Part shown: positions 21,400 through 33,925 of the stretch, piece by piece
Numbering within the stretch: position 1 is the stretch's first letter
Layout of the letters: each line of letters starts with the position of its first letter
DNA from: Undaria pinnatifida
Taxonomy: Eukaryota > Sar > Phaeophyceae > Laminariales > Alariaceae
Reading direction: 5' to 3'
Length of the DNA: 64,000 nt
NCBI GenBank assembly: GCA_012845835.1
Contig: JABAKD010000022.1
Span: 12,278,718 to 12,342,717 of the forward strand
The notes under the pieces: model-generated
Told to the model about the DNA's origin: nothing
What the model saw: only the letters and a program-made list of their open reading frames with translations
Database searches by the model: none
Translations under genes and position numbers: made by a program

Positions 21400-23490
21400 T
21401 GACTCGTCATTGGACAAGGGTTTAAAATCACATACATTTCAAACATACTTTCCAAGCAGAGTCAAGGCCTACCGAGGCAAATGCCCAATTTAACTGTCAA
21501 TTATGCCATCCTATCTGCAAATCGCTCGTGTGTCGGAAATATTACCAGTTGGAGAAAGCGTTAGGTACCTCGGGGTAGCTGATGTCCCTTCCAAAAAATC
21601 ATGGACGCGAAACAAGAAAAGTGTATAGGAGTCGATAGAGCCAGTGCGGTAAATGGCTGCGGTGGGATGTGAACACTTGACATATTTCGCCCCGTTGCAG
21701 TTAACTGTCAGTTTACAAACGCCTGCGATTGAGCACGTTTCGGGGCGCCTTAAACACGATATTTGGCGAAAGTGTTAACGGAAGAGTTGCCGATCTCACC
21801 ATAAAAACAAGACACAGTCGAGCCTAACCCGGGGATGAAAAGCGAATATCCCCGGTTTTCGGTGCCCATATATTGGCTTAAGTCTGTCGCAGGGGGTCTG
21901 CCATGCATGGCTCTTGAGCTTGAAACGCGTCAATGTTATCTTCCTGACATTTCTGCGGCTGCTCGACGGTATTTGACGACGTCCTGCCAACTTGTACCGA
22001 GTCGGAGTCGAATTGGCTATAAACGGCACGTTTAAATATTTGCACTTATCCGTTGTATGGTACGGTCCCTAGGGTAAAATTAACTATTCTGAAGGGCTAA
22101 AAGAGCGAAAAGAGAAAGGGTTAGCCTGGCCCTGAAGCACGCTGCAACAGAAAGGAGACGATACGCTAGAGCCGCAGAGCTCTGACAACTACTGTGGGTA
22201 CCGGCACTGTCGCCACGGGCATTTAAAACCATAAAAATAAGGAGGGTCGTCAAAAACGCAAAAGCGTCTCATTCGGCAGGCGCTGATGCTAAAGCCGCAG
22301 TATCTCGCGATCGGCAAGGCTTATCAGCGCGTGTTGAGAGTTGAACGACGCGGGCAATCAACGCGAACATCATAAAATAAAATCGCGTTGCTATCAAATA
22401 GGCGGCGCGATGTCGCGTTTTGAGAGAAAAAAAACGACACTTAATTGGCACTGACAGTTAATAGGGACATTTACCCCTATGGGTTAGGGTCAGCGTGTAA
22501 AGTCAACCACAATTTAAACACTTCGTCGAAGCCAAGCCCTCCGATCACGTAGAGTGCATTCTTTCAGATGCAAACCGAGCGAAGTACGCCAACACTATTC
22601 TCTTGCATTAACCCCTGTCGTCCCGTCCAACTTCTCCGAGGTCTTGCTTTGGCGAGGTACTGCTGTATCTTCCCTCTCGACGCAGGCTCACCATTCTCTT
22701 TGGCATCGGCGTCCAGCGCTGGTGGTGACGGCTTTGCTACCATGCATCATCATCCAGCACGCTGACGGCATCAGCGTGTGTCTCGGAACCTAAGCAGTGG
22801 AAACCAAACACATAACACGCACATGTTGGACGGATCAGATCCCCACGCATAATCTGCGTCTGACACATTGGTCAATACCATCCACATGGTCTATAGACCA
22901 TGCTGCCCGGGGAGAGTCGGATTATCTTCATTACCTAGTGTATGTTTCCTGGTTTGGATCTGTACTACACAGATACTGCACAACAGCTGTAGTATCCACA
23001 TGATCTATCAAGATCGTGATCTGCCCGATGTGTGCATTGCAATCGTGTCAGGAGGCGGCATTTTTTGGCGTCGTCAGTTACACATGTAAAAAATAAAAAT
23101 ACAAATACACTCCAGCTGTGAGGTCCGACGATTAAGGCTACTGGGGGACCCAAGCGTCCCCAGGTCTCCGGTTTCCCGGTAACTCTAATATCTAGATGTT
23201 TTATCGGAACAGTAAAACACATGGCTAGGTTAATACGCTGCGGTTAGAGCTTCGGCTGGTTCGTGGAACACAGACCCGGAAACCCATGAAAAAGGGCTCA
23301 ATCCACAATGCCGTGAGTCTCTTCAGATCGGTGTCCCTCTGGTTCTCAGCAGAGGTTCACACCTCGACTTTGAGGCACTTCAGTGGTCAAAATTTTGGGT
23401 ACACAAAACGAGACAAAAAACGACCCCCAACAGAACGTATGCACTTCACTAGCGCGCAGCTACAGCTCCCCACAAGCAACGACGGCCCGC
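21400..23490. other. No gene recognised
   Basis: About 2 kb with only short frames. A weak copy of motif Q (CACTCCAGCTGTGAGGTCCGA) lies near 23107. If the F-box-family gene extends to 38 kb this is intron; otherwise intergenic. Confidence 0.45.
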
Positions 23491-23499
23491 GAAATTGAG

Positions 23500-23790
23500 G
23501 GACGCTCCCGGTGGGGTGGATGACGAGCCGGTCGCCCCGGTGGCGTATCAGGTTATCCTCGAGCCTGGTATAGGTCACTTTCGTGAGTTCGAGCCCCGCC
23601 GAGTGCATACTCGTATAAATCCGTTGGGACTTCTTCTTGTGCACAAATGGACTTGCGGAAAGCACGAGAGCGTGAGTTAGCAACACTCGATGAAAAATCG
23701 ACAAGCAGTGAGCTTGCTGAACCCTATGCGCGATAACAATTGAAGGCGAGAACCGGGGGGAAGAAGGGACGACACCTGTGACCACGGCTT
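23500..23790 (+). mobile_element. tRNA-derived SINE-like element, family A, copy 2
   Basis: The head resembles tRNA control boxes: GTCGCCCCGGTGGCGTATCA (box A side) and GTGAGTTCGAGCCCC (box B). It is followed by CCGAGTGCATACTCGT, GAGAGCGTGAGTTAGCAACA, GCTGAACCCTAT and TGACCACGGCTTGT, the same block order as the minus-strand copy at 13610-13905. Confidence 0.75.
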
Positions 23791-24159
23791 GTCCAGAAGC
23801 TGGAAAGTAGAAGTGTGAGAAAGAAAAAAATGACGACGTCGGGTGCGCCAGCCAGCAGTCGTAGGCAGCCAGAAGCGACTCACGAGATATTTTCGTGAGT
23901 TCGAACTTACGAGAAGCAACACCAAGAGCTACCGAAATCGCGGAAATATTTCAATTCACGCGCGGGAGCCTAATACAATGGGTACATCACCGATGAAAAA
24001 ACGGTTTTCACCAAAAGCTTGCTGCTCACCAGGCGAATGATATAACTCTGTAATATGTGGGGTTTAAGGGCTCAGAAGAAACTATAAACGGGCACTAATA
24101 TAGGGGTGGTTAGTTACGGAGTCCAAAAAAGCAGGGCTTTTCACGGGTCGGGTCAAATG

Positions 24160-24545
24160 TCGCGGTTCGGGTCAAATGTCGGGGGTCGGGTCGGGTCGGG
24201 TCAGGCCAGCTGATCCGACCCGACCCGACCCGTGGGAATTTCGAGACGTCTTGACCCCACCCGACCCGACCCGACCCGCGAGAATTTCGAGACGTCTTGA
24301 CCCGAACCGACCCGACCCGACCCGCGAGAATTTCGAAATGCCTTGACCCGATCCGACCCGGCCCGCGAGATTTTGAAAGCCTCCTGACCCTACCCGACCC
24401 GACCCGCGAGATTTTGAAATCCTCCTGACCCGACCCGACCCGACCCGCCACAATTCGGGTGACCCGCGAAATGCGGGTTTCATGCGGGTCAGGTCGACTT
24501 GACCCGTGACGTTTCTCACGGGCCAAAGTCGAAAAGTCACGGGTC
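24160..24545. repeat. GACCCG-rich tandem repeat block 1
   Basis: Runs of CCGACCCGACCCG alternate with GCGAGAATTTCGAGACGTC or GAGATTTTGAAA spacers. The composite unit is about 50-60 bp, repeated about seven times. Long minus-strand frames rich in GRVGSG are translations of the repeat. Confidence 0.93.
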
Positions 24546-24774
24546 AAAGCATATATACCTCGGTCGGTTGGTTGGTCCTTGGTCCTCGTACTTTTCCCAG
24601 GATGTCGTGTTCTCTGGTTATTTCTACCGGTATTGTTTGCAGCAGCATTTTGTGGTGTGCGCGCGAAAAATGAGAAGGAAACCGCATCCAACACGCATGG
24701 GCAATTAGCCACGCCCGTAGCCCTAGACCACCGGTCGACGAGCGACCTGACGAGCGAGCTAGTTGTATGTGCAG

Positions 24775-25330
24775 TCTACGGCCCCGGCAAGCAGCCTAGC
24801 TGAGCCGCCTCCGGCAGCAAGCCCACAACTGGGGCGGTGGATCTGTCAGCAGGGGCTGCGATTCGCGAGGATGCGTTCGTTGTCTGCTGCTGGTGCTTGC
24901 TGCTGCCAGAGTGCTGCTGCTGCTGTGCTGCTGCTGCTTCGACGACGACTGCTCTTGCTTTTTTACGTTTGGTCACATTTCGTACTCGTATGATATTTCT
25001 CGAGCTAGCTACCACTACTGTATGCCTATCTTTTATCTATATATGCAGTCTCCAGCCCCGGCAAGCAGCCTAGCTGAGCCGCCCCCGGCAGCAAGCCCAC
25101 AACTGGGGCGGTGGATCTGTCAGCAGGGGCTGCGATCCGCGAGAATCCGGGGTTTGCTGCTAGTGCTTGCTGCTGCCAGTGCTGCTGCTGCTGCTGCTTC
25201 GACGACGACTGCCCTTGCCTTCCTACGTTTAGTGACATTTCGTACTGGTATGATCGTATTATCACTACTGTTGTTACGGCTTCAGCCGGTACGGGATTCG
25301 CGTCACACTGTATGCCTTGGTACGAGTAGC
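24775..25330 (+). repeat. Two-copy tandem duplication, 274-bp period
   Basis: CCCCGGCAAGCAGCCTAGCT at 24782 recurs at 25056. About 90 bp is almost identical, and the rest (CTGCTG run, GACGACGACTGC, ACATTTCGTACT) is diverged. It lies between the two GACCCG blocks. Confidence 0.88.
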
Positions 25331-25559
25331 TAGGGGTACTGCCTGGTGATTGTTCTACAGTTTGTGATGACATATGATCGAAGCATCGGCACGAGAGAGG
25401 CAGGAAGCGGTAAGTGTTGTATTATTTACGGATCCGCGGGTCCGACCCGCGGGGCGCCTGCACGGCAATGGCTCTCAGCTGTAAGTCTGAAAAAGGCGGA
25501 TCCGCGGGCCAGATACGCGGATTTGACCCGCGGGTCACCCGAAAACAACTCGCGGGTCG

Positions 25560-25870
25560 TGATGGCTTGACCCGCGAGTGACCCGTATCTCGCGGCTCAT
25601 GACCCGACCCCATCCACGAGATTTTGAAAACCTTTTGACCCGACCCGACCCGGCCCGCGAGATTATGAAACCTCTTGACCCGACCCGACTCGACCTGCGA
25701 GATTTTGAAGCCTATTGACCCGACCCGACCCGATCCGCAAGATTTTGAAATCTCTTGACCCGACCCCACCCGACCCGTGAGATTTTAAAAGGGTTATGAC
25801 CCGACCCGACCCACGAGATTTTGAAACCCCCTTGACCCGACCCGCGGGTCGGGTCATGACCCGTGAAAAG
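25560..25870. repeat. GACCCG-rich tandem repeat block 2
   Basis: Same composite unit as block 1 (GACCCGACCCG plus GCGAGATTTTGAAA spacer), about seven copies in the same orientation. Confidence 0.93.
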
Positions 25871-27170
25871 CCCTCCGAAAAAGGGCTAGAAGCCCCGTAA
25901 GAGCTCTGTATTATTGGATCTTTGCTGCATATTGTTCTAAAATCTCGAAAATAAGGATCTCGTTTGTAGATGCCATACTCTATTTTCAAGTGGTTTTATA
26001 TATACTCGAAATGCCTCCATACGAGCTCCTACTCAAAATGTTTCTGTGCGATCCCCCGTGGCCTCAAGATTTCGTCGAAATTCATATAAATACATCTACA
26101 AAATTGCAGCTGATGCTCGGAGAAGGCTCCTCAGCTTTTCTTAGAGGTATTTTAGAGCTTTTGCCGTGCTAGCTTGCGATTAGGATGACCCCTCGGCCCC
26201 AAACTCCCTTATCTTGCTCCCCGACCCCGACTGTGTCGGAGGAGGTCTCGGGCGTGCTTGCATCGTGCCCGGGCTGCCCCTCTGCTGCACTGTTTTTTGC
26301 AAAAATATTTTAAATACGTCAGCTGTGAGTTCGATCAGTGGAGCGGTCGATACTGAATTGCAACAGTTGAGCGGTCTAGATTCAACGTTGCAAGCGGATT
26401 AATGAGTCTCGTGGCCAATACATACATAGGAGTACTCGCATACAGGGGTAAAGAGAGGAAATAGGTTCAGGTACATATGGTTGGACTGCTAAAAATGATG
26501 ATACCAGGTACAGCAGCCGTACGTTCGAGGTATACGAGATGGTTTGGCGATTGCTGCTGCTGATGTTGTAGTAGTCTTGCCATACTACCCGCCGGTACTC
26601 GTACGTATGTACCTGGCATATGATACGATCATCACGGATTTCCAGTCCTCCCGACCGTTCCGTTGCTTTCTCCCTTCAATATATACAAACCCTCTCCACA
26701 CTCGCTCCACCTCATACTTGCAGTACTATGAACTGATTTAATACCACACCGCACCCCTTGGCAGTAATTTGTCGCTTTTACGGTCCCTCTCCGCTTCGTT
26801 TGCTACCTGTCTTACGGCCATGCACGGACCCGCATGCGGGCGTCAGCCCGCCGCCGCGAAGCCCCCCTGGTGTATATAAATACCATTACACTTACGTAAA
26901 CGTGAGTCGGTCGTTAGTTATGAGTGGACCGTAAGACAGCTCTCTTCGTGACAAAAGGCCCAACTTACGGTCCTACTTTTGATAAACAGCTCTTCGAAAC
27001 AGTCCAGATCTTCAACAGCTTTTCGATAGATAGCGCTTAGAAGCTTCTGTTGTTCCACCCGTTTGACCCGGTCGTCTCCGCTTTTACCCGCCGAACACAA
27101 ATTGTCTCAGCGTGTCACAAGCCTAACCTACACAAACACCACACGACGAATCTCGTCCAAAGCACACATC
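25871..27170. other. No gene recognised before the zinc-finger gene
   Basis: It contains motif Q at 26315-26400 and short frames only. The 5' flank of the gene at 27171 is C/A-rich (CCTACACAAACACCACACG), plausible as an untranslated leader. Confidence 0.45.
26315..26400 (+). repeat. Dispersed motif Q, 5' of the decayed Helitron locus
   Basis: TACGTCAGCTGTGAGTTCGA, then TTCAACGTTGCAAGCGG after an internal duplication. It lies 0.8 kb before the small zinc-finger gene and in the same orientation as the copy at 33860, just after the Helitron remnant. Confidence 0.6.
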
Positions 27171-27674
27171 ATGAACAACACCACCGCCGCTGCCACAAAG
27201 AAATCTGGCAACACTCGACGTTCGAAGAAAGCCGCTGACGTCAAAGCAGTTCCCTCGCCAACCGACGGCAAAGGAGCAGTTGGCGGAGAAGCTACTGCTG
27301 TCGGCAACGGCGAAGCTGCTCCTGTCGGCATCGAAGCTTATGCAGCTTTTGGTGTCGGCGGCGGTGAAGCTGTTGCCGCAGGCGGGCAAGCTACCCCTGA
27401 CGCCGGGCAACCTCGTGTAATCGCCGCGCCAATATTTTCGACGCCGCCCAAGAACTCTTTTTTGCCAGGAGGAGGAGGAGCGTGGCTTTCGCCGTCGGGG
27501 AAACAAGAAGCCGCGACGAGGACGGAACTCGACCCTCCTGTGGTCTGCGACCGCTGCGGCGACCAGCACCTGGTCAAGAACTCCGCTCCAACCGGGAAAA
27601 GGGTGGCCTTTGCCACCTGCAAGGACGCAACGTGCGCTGGGGGGGGCATCGTCCTGTTCTGGGCAACAGACTGA
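27171..27674 (+). CDS. Small protein with C-terminal GRF-type zinc finger
   Basis: Single open frame of 167 aa. The N-terminal 30 residues are Lys/Thr-rich (basic), then comes a Gly/Ala/Glu-rich linker (31-110). The C-terminal domain has C126-x2-C129, C150 and C155 in CDRCGDQHLVKN, TGKRVAFATC and LFWATD. Spacing, the GKRxxFATC core and the Phe-Trp-x-x-Asp end fit GRF zinc fingers, which bind single-stranded nucleic acid in several nucleases and helicases (family knowledge). It lies 1.8 kb upstream of a Helitron pseudogene on the same strand. A second GRF-like gene sits just upstream of the intact Helitron. An accessory role in transposition is inference. ATG at 27171 follows a CA-rich leader; an in-frame ATG at 27063 would add 36 residues. 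Confidence 0.6.
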   Translation: MNNTTAAATKKSGNTRRSKKAADVKAVPSPTDGKGAVGGEATAVGNGEAAPVGIEAYAAFGVGGGEAVAAGGQATPDAGQPRVIAAPIFSTPPKNSFLPGGGGAWLSPSGKQEAATRTELDPPVVCDRCGDQHLVKNSAPTGKRVAFATCKDATCAGGGIVLFWATD

Positions 27675-27759
27675 GTTCTGCGCCCGGCCCATCAAGGAGG
27701 GAACTCTTTTCTACTCTCTGGAGACAAACGGAGGCGGTGAGTGTTAGCTGTCGTTCTGT

Positions 27760-28930
27760 TGTTGCTTGCAGTCTGTTTTTTTTCAGTATCGAGTCTTTTT
27801 TCTTATTTTATCTGAGGTTACATGCAGTATCTTTTTTTTTTGTGGTTCTGCGAGCACGTGTTTTGGCTCAACATCGTGTTTATGCTGGTGCTACTGGTGC
27901 TGCTGGTGCTGTGTCGTTGCCGTAATTCTGCATGGCGGTGTTGCTGCCGCTGCTGATACTGCTGGTAGCTGTTTCGACTACTAGTGCTGCTGCTGTTCGC
28001 GCTGCTGGTTGATGTGTTTCCGTCGTTGCATGCGGTCAGTATCGAGTGCTTCAATATCTTTTGCATGAGGTTGCATGCAGTATCGTACTCATATTTTGTG
28101 GTTTTGCGAGTATGTGTTTTTGCTCAAATCGTGTATATGCTGCTGCTGGTGCTGCGACGTTGCCGTAATGCTGTATGGTGGTGTTGCCGCCGTTGATACT
28201 GCTGATACTTGCTGCGACTACTAGTGCTGCCGCTGTTCGCGCTGCTGGTTTATGTGGTTCTGTCGTTGCATGCGGTCAGTGCCGAGTGTTTCTTTTTTAT
28301 TTGTCTGAGGGTGCATGCAGTATATTTTTCTTTTTCTTTTTGCGGTTCTGCGAGTACGTGTTTATGCTCAAAATCGTGTTTATGCTGGTGCTGCTGATAC
28401 TGCGTCGTTGCCGTAATGCTGGTGTTGCTGCCGCTGCTGATACTGCTGGTAGTTCCTTCGACTACTAGTGCTGCTGCTGTTCGCGCTGCTGATTGCTGTG
28501 GTTGCTGCGATGCTGCTGCATTGCTGCTAGTGCTGCTGGTTTTTGGCTCCAGCGTTTTTTTGTGTGGCTGATGGTGCTGCGGATGCTGCTGTTTTTTGTT
28601 TTGTGGTTCTTACGTGGCATGCAGCTGTTCCCCGTATGAGTTCTTTGTTCATATTATTGAAGCGAGTGCGTGTAAACGGGCCGCGGTTGATTCTGACGTT
28701 GCCGCATGCGGTAGATTCTCAGCTTTTTTTTTGTGCTTCTGCCAGAACGTGTTTTTGCTCTAAATCGTGTAAATGCTGGTGCTGCTGCTGCGTCGTTGCC
28801 GTAATGCTGCATGCTGTTGCTGCCGCTTCTGATACTCCTGGTAGCTGCTGCAACTACTATTAATATTAATAGTGCTGCTGCTGTTCGCGCTGCTGGTTGC
28901 TGCGGTGCTGCTGCATTGCTGCTACGTAGC
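27760..28930 (+). repeat. CTG-rich tandem array of about 240-bp units
   Basis: Four or five units share GCATGCAGT, TTTTTGTGGTTCTGCGAG, CGTGTTTATGCTGGTGCTGC, TGCTGATACTGCTGGTAG and TTCGACTACTAGTGCTGCTG. Diverged remnants continue to about 29360. Leu/Cys/Val-rich frames across it are repeat translations. Confidence 0.88.
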
Positions 28931-29469
28931 GCTGATGATACATTTTTCCAGTACTTATTTTTTTCACATTTTTGGTTCTCACGTTGTTTGCAGTTTGTTT
29001 CAAGTACGGTTTTTTTATGTTCATGGTGGTTCTGGAGCTACCGTTTTTTATATATATTTTATTTTTTGTGGTTCTCATGTTGTATGCAGTCTGTCTCCAG
29101 TAGTTTTTTTTTGCGTTGTTGCTTGCTGTCTGTTTTTCATCTCACGTTGCAGTACGTTGTTTTCATCATCATATGGAGCGTGTGTATATTTAGCTCACGT
29201 ATATAAAAAGGTGCTGCTCCTGCTAGCTGCTGCTGCAGGTATTTATGCTCCGTCGTTGCATGCAGCCTGTATCCAGCGCGTTCGTTATTGTGTATCCTTT
29301 GCTTCGTCGCATGCAGTTTTTACGCTGGTGCTGCTGCTACTATTTATAGTGCTTGCAGTCTGATTCAAGCACGTTAGTTTTGTTTTTCATTTTCATTTTT
29401 GCATTATATTTTTGCAGCGCGTTAATTTTGTGCTGATATCCTGCTCCTTCGTTCCATTTTTGCGTTGCG

Positions 29470-32400
29470 CCGTCTCCTCCTATGCAGCGCATGCTAACGC
29501 GCACTTCAACAACTGCTTGCGGAACTTGAACGAAGGAACAGACGACTCAACTGTCGCCGTTAGCGCCGCCCCAAACGACGTGAGTGCTACTCCTGTGGAT
29601 AGGTCTACTTGTGCATCACCAGATACACGTGCTAAGCGCTATGTTTACACTTTCCCTCGCTCTGGTCCAAGTAATCTTTGCGATCGCCCAAGGTTTGTTC
29701 CGCTGTGGGCGCCCATGTATAAAGACTTACAAATACCCTCTTTTTTTCTTCCACGGTGAGCCGGGATGAGGTCCAGGTTATTTCAAGGAATGCCCAGCAA
29801 AAAATCGCTCAAACTTTGTCAATCACGACGGACAAGCCAGTGAAAATATGGGTATACGCACAAAAAGACTTATTTGCGAAAGCGTCTTCCACAAGTGGTC
29901 TATAGTAGCCCAAGAATGGGTTTGCGGCGCTTTTTCTCGGGAAGAAGACAACATATTAGATTCATCGGATCTAACAGATGCCGAACAAGAATCCCGTCGT
30001 ACAATGTTATTCACGAAGCCGTCCGCAGTTCTCCAACTGCCAAAAGATTGCCTACTTCGTTCCACGGTTCTCCAGCAGCAGGAAGAAAAGGCAGCAGGAC
30101 GCCATGAGTGTCGTCACCAGAAAAGGAAAACCTCATCTTATGATCACTATGACATGCAATGGCTTTTGGCCCGAGATGCAAGCCAACTTACTCCCTGGTC
30201 AAATCCCTCTCGATCGACCCCACATATGCAATCGCATATCCAAAATAAAACTGAAACAGCTGATGCTAGACCTCACAAATAATCTCTTCGGCACGGCGGA
30301 GTACTACCTAACCGTCATCGAACTCCAGAAACGAGGTCTCGTTCACGCTCATATTGTTGCTAAGTTTAAAGGCTTGATTCCAGAAGCTCGGCATGAGGTG
30401 GACAAATGGATTTGGGCTATCTCCTGGACGCACGCATCGGAAACAGGACACTCCGCGAAAAAGTAATCAAATACATGATCCACCAAAAATGTGGTGACTT
30501 CAATCCAAACGCACCTTGCATGATCACGTGCAAAAAATCTAACAAGAAATTTTGCTCCAAGCATTACCCCCAACCTTTCCATGAACACACCACAACCAAT
30601 GCTAAAACAGGACGAGCGGAATACAGACGCTTGAACAACGGCAACAAAGCATCCATAAAACAAAAAAACGGGGAGCGAAGAACCGTAGAAACTAAAATCG
30701 ACGACCAATGGATCGTTCCTTACAACCCATTCCTATCAACGAAATTTGACTGCCACATTTGCTGCGACTTAGTGACAGCAAAAGCTGTCATTGCCTACCT
30801 CTACAAATACTGTTTCAAAGGAAGCGACATTGCAAAAGGTAAAATCGTTTTTAAAGGTGACGAAATTGAGGCATACAAGAGCATCAGGTACATATCTAGC
30901 CCTGAAGCTATGAGGAGAATATTTGGTTACGCTATGCAATACCGTACACCTATTATTATCTGGCTCTTCGTCCACCTTCAAGGCGATCACATCGTGGTTC
31001 ATGAAGAGGCCGACGACGATGTACAACGTCGTGCTAAAGGTAACAAAAAAGTTTCTGACCTCTTGAAATACTTGGCTTGGCCTTCTGGGCCTCTATATGA
31101 CGACCTCCCCTTCCTGGACTATTTGATAACTACACAGTGCAACAAAAAAAAAGTTCTGCCAGACCTTTACGCCAACTATGTTTACCCTGGAAAAGCCCCG
31201 TGTGTGTAGAGCTAATTTTTGCAAACCTGACGCGGGCGACATATGGTATCTTCGACTTGTCCTTCACCACATCGCTTCTTCTGGTTGAGAGGATATACGC
31301 ACAGTTAACGGCATTATTTACGACTCTTACAACGAGGCCGCTCGCCAGCGTGGTTTGGAGCAAGATCACGACGATTATAATATTGCTTTTGAAGAGGCTA
31401 TTAACTTCTCTACCCCACGTGAGCTTAGGACACTCCTGGCTACTCTCATCATCGCTGGTGCCCCCGCTTCGTCCTTATGGGAATCTCACAACTCTTCCCT
31501 CGATTCTGACTTTCGCACTACCATGTCTCCCTCTACAGCTCAACAAAAAGCATTACGCGATATTGACCTTATGCTCAGTAAGCATGGAAAAACAACTGTT
31601 TCCGTCGGTCTTCCTGCTGTTCAACACGACAACTCTGAATACGATAGACTCCTTCATGCATTCGACAGGGACGACATGCGCCAGCAAGCTGACGTTCTCA
31701 TTCCGAAGCTGAACCACTAACAACGAATGGTTTTCAACGCTGTTTCATCCTCCAGAGTCTCGATCATTTGGTGTTTTCATGATTGATGCCCCCGCTGATT
31801 CGGGTAAGACGCCCACTATGTGCGCTCTTTCTGCTGACCTACGAGCGAAAGGAAAACTAGTCCTCTGTACTGCTTCTACAGGCATTGCCGCCTTACTTTT
31901 GCCTGGCGGCCTCACTGCCCACTCTACGTTCAAGATTTCGTTCGGCGGCAACCTAATCGAAGGTTCATGTAACGTCAAGTCTGAAAGCGAGCGAGCTCAA
32001 GCACTTCGTCGGGCGGACCTTATTATTTGGGACGAAATTTCCATGAGCAACAAATTTGCTCCTGAAGCTCTTGACCTCACACTCGGGGGTTTGCGCAGAA
32101 ATAACACGCCTTTCGGCGGTGCTACCATCCTCTTTTCCCGCGATTGGAGACAAGCTGGACCCGTCATTCTCTTCGTAACTCCTCACGATGTCGTCAACGC
32201 TGTCTTTATTTCTTTTTACCTATGGAAGCATGTTCAGCGCTTCCGCCTCATCCAGTTCATGCGGGACCGCCTTGATAAGCCTTCCTCTTCCACAGTTCGC
32301 GCTATCGGGGAGGGCAAGATTGCGCCGATTACTCTTCCTGGTCAGTCTATAGTTATCCCACTGCAACATTCATCGATCGATGAACAGACGTCTGTTTCAC

Positions 32401-33664
32401 CCACGTGTTCTAATACTGGTGTTGCCGACTTCGAGCTACTGAATGATTTCGTGTACTCAGACCTTCTTACTGCTGACCCCGCTCTCTTCGCGGACCGGGG
32501 CATTCTAGCACCTACCAATGTCAGCATTGATCAAATTGACAACCATGTCCTAAACTAACTCCCCAACCCTCTGCACGCCCAGCTCAGTTCTAACCATCTC
32601 ATCAAAGACACCCCTAACGACATCGCCAAGGTTACCTCCACAGAATACCTTGAAGCAGTTGACGTCCCCGGCCATCCTCCGCACGAACAAAATCTTAAGA
32701 TCGGCAGTGTGGTCACGTTTATTCGTAATGTCAACTTCGACTCTGGTATTGTAAACGGCCGTAAAGGTATTGTTGGAGCAATCTCCCCTCGCGTTGTTGA
32801 CGTTCAAGTAATCGCTTCTGGCCCCCCGCTCGTTAAATTTCCACGAATTACTTTCGAGGTTAAGGTTGGTGCCAATTGCATAACGTTTCATCGGCAACAA
32901 TCTCCTATCCGCGTCTGTTGTGCTGTTACCATTAACAAATCTCCAGGTCAAACGCTTCCTACGGTGGGCCTGGATCTTCGGGACGATGGATTCTGCCCCG
33001 GCCAGCTGTACGTTGCCTCAAGCAGAACACCTGCTAGCGCAAACATTCGCTGTCTTGTGCGTCCTGAAAGACTCCTTAACGGTGTCCCTCTTGTTTTCAA
33101 CTGCGTTTACGATTCATTTATCTTGGTTGCTACGGGTGAAAGCATTCTTACCTTTAGCGCCCTTCTCTACCGCCCGCCTAACTCTACCCCTAACCAAAAC
33201 TCCAATTCTGACCTCCCCCTCCGTGCCGGACCTTCCTGGGTAAGTATCGACGAAGTGGGCGACGGAGCGTGCCTTTTACGCGCTATTTCTATGTCTGTGT
33301 TTCACGACGCCGAACAACACTTTCAAGGAAGGCAACAAATTGTTGCTCACATTTATCAAATCCACGTTTTTTGTCCATGTACATCTCCACCAGGTCCAAC
33401 AGCGAACAAGTTCACATTCTGGGCCATCAATCTCGTTACTATAGCAGCCTAAAAAAATATTTGCAGATCATGCCTCTACCAAACTCCTATGCTGGCTACA
33501 TCGAAATTGCCGCCGCCCAGCAAATATTCAACATTTCCATTGCCGTCGTTATTGCCGGTACTGCTTCGTTTCCTCCTGTCCCGAACCCTCCTCTAAACAA
33601 CAGCCTGTACGTTGTGTATCATCCACATGCCATGCACTACTCAGCCCTCGCCCCGCTTAAATAA
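29470..33664 (+). pseudogene. Decayed Helitron Rep-helicase-OTU gene
   Basis: Consecutive fragments in changing plus-strand frames match the intact protein at 47237-52372 in order. They are 29470-29757 (PRFVPLWAPMYKDLQ), a T-run frameshift and stop near 29750-29768, 29848-30010, 30098-30465 (Rep, QKRGLVHAHIV), 30466-31209 (AYLYKYCFKG), 31355-31720, 31779-32558 (helicase), 32580-33300, then the OTU segment to 33664. The first 350 or so residues, including the N-terminal zinc finger, are missing. Besides frameshifts and stops, key residues have changed: Walker A reads PADSGKTP rather than PAGTGKT, the GDWRQ motif reads RDWRQ, and the VNRSQGQT motif reads INKSPGQT. It cannot encode a working transposase as it stands. 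The HUH pair and Tyr-x3-Tyr of Rep are still readable. Confidence 0.93.
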
Positions 33665-33859
33665 TCCTACCACTAGCCCTTGCGTCGGCCGCTACTTTTG
33701 TCTTATTACTTACGAAATTTACATACATTGCCGTTTCTTACACATGAACTATTTTGTTTCGTTCACTTTGGGCTATTACCTCAATTGCGGCATATAACTG
33801 CAATTGCCGGAATAGCCGAAAGCCAACACAACGAAATGTATTTTATAACTAATTTTCAA

Positions 33860-33925
33860 GTACGTCAGCCGTGAGTTCGACGAATTTCAGGTCAATACCC
33901 ATCTTTGCAAGCTGCGTTGTTGGTA
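33860..33925 (+). repeat. Dispersed motif Q, 3' of the decayed Helitron
   Basis: TACGTCAGCCGTGAGTTCGA, then CCCATCTTTGCAAGCTGCGT, about 200 bp after the last recognisable Helitron codon. Confidence 0.7.

Noticed and set aside
23530-23615. Possible tRNA gene
   Set aside because: Box A and B text is present, but acceptor and anticodon stems do not pair, and the same sequence is part of a dispersed SINE-like family.
24110-24712. 200-aa Gly/Arg/Ser-rich minus-strand frame
   Set aside because: It is the GACCCG repeat read in one frame; no start context or splice support.
27766-29363. Leu/Cys/Val-rich membrane-like frames
   Set aside because: They are CTG-rich tandem repeat translations and shift frame between units.
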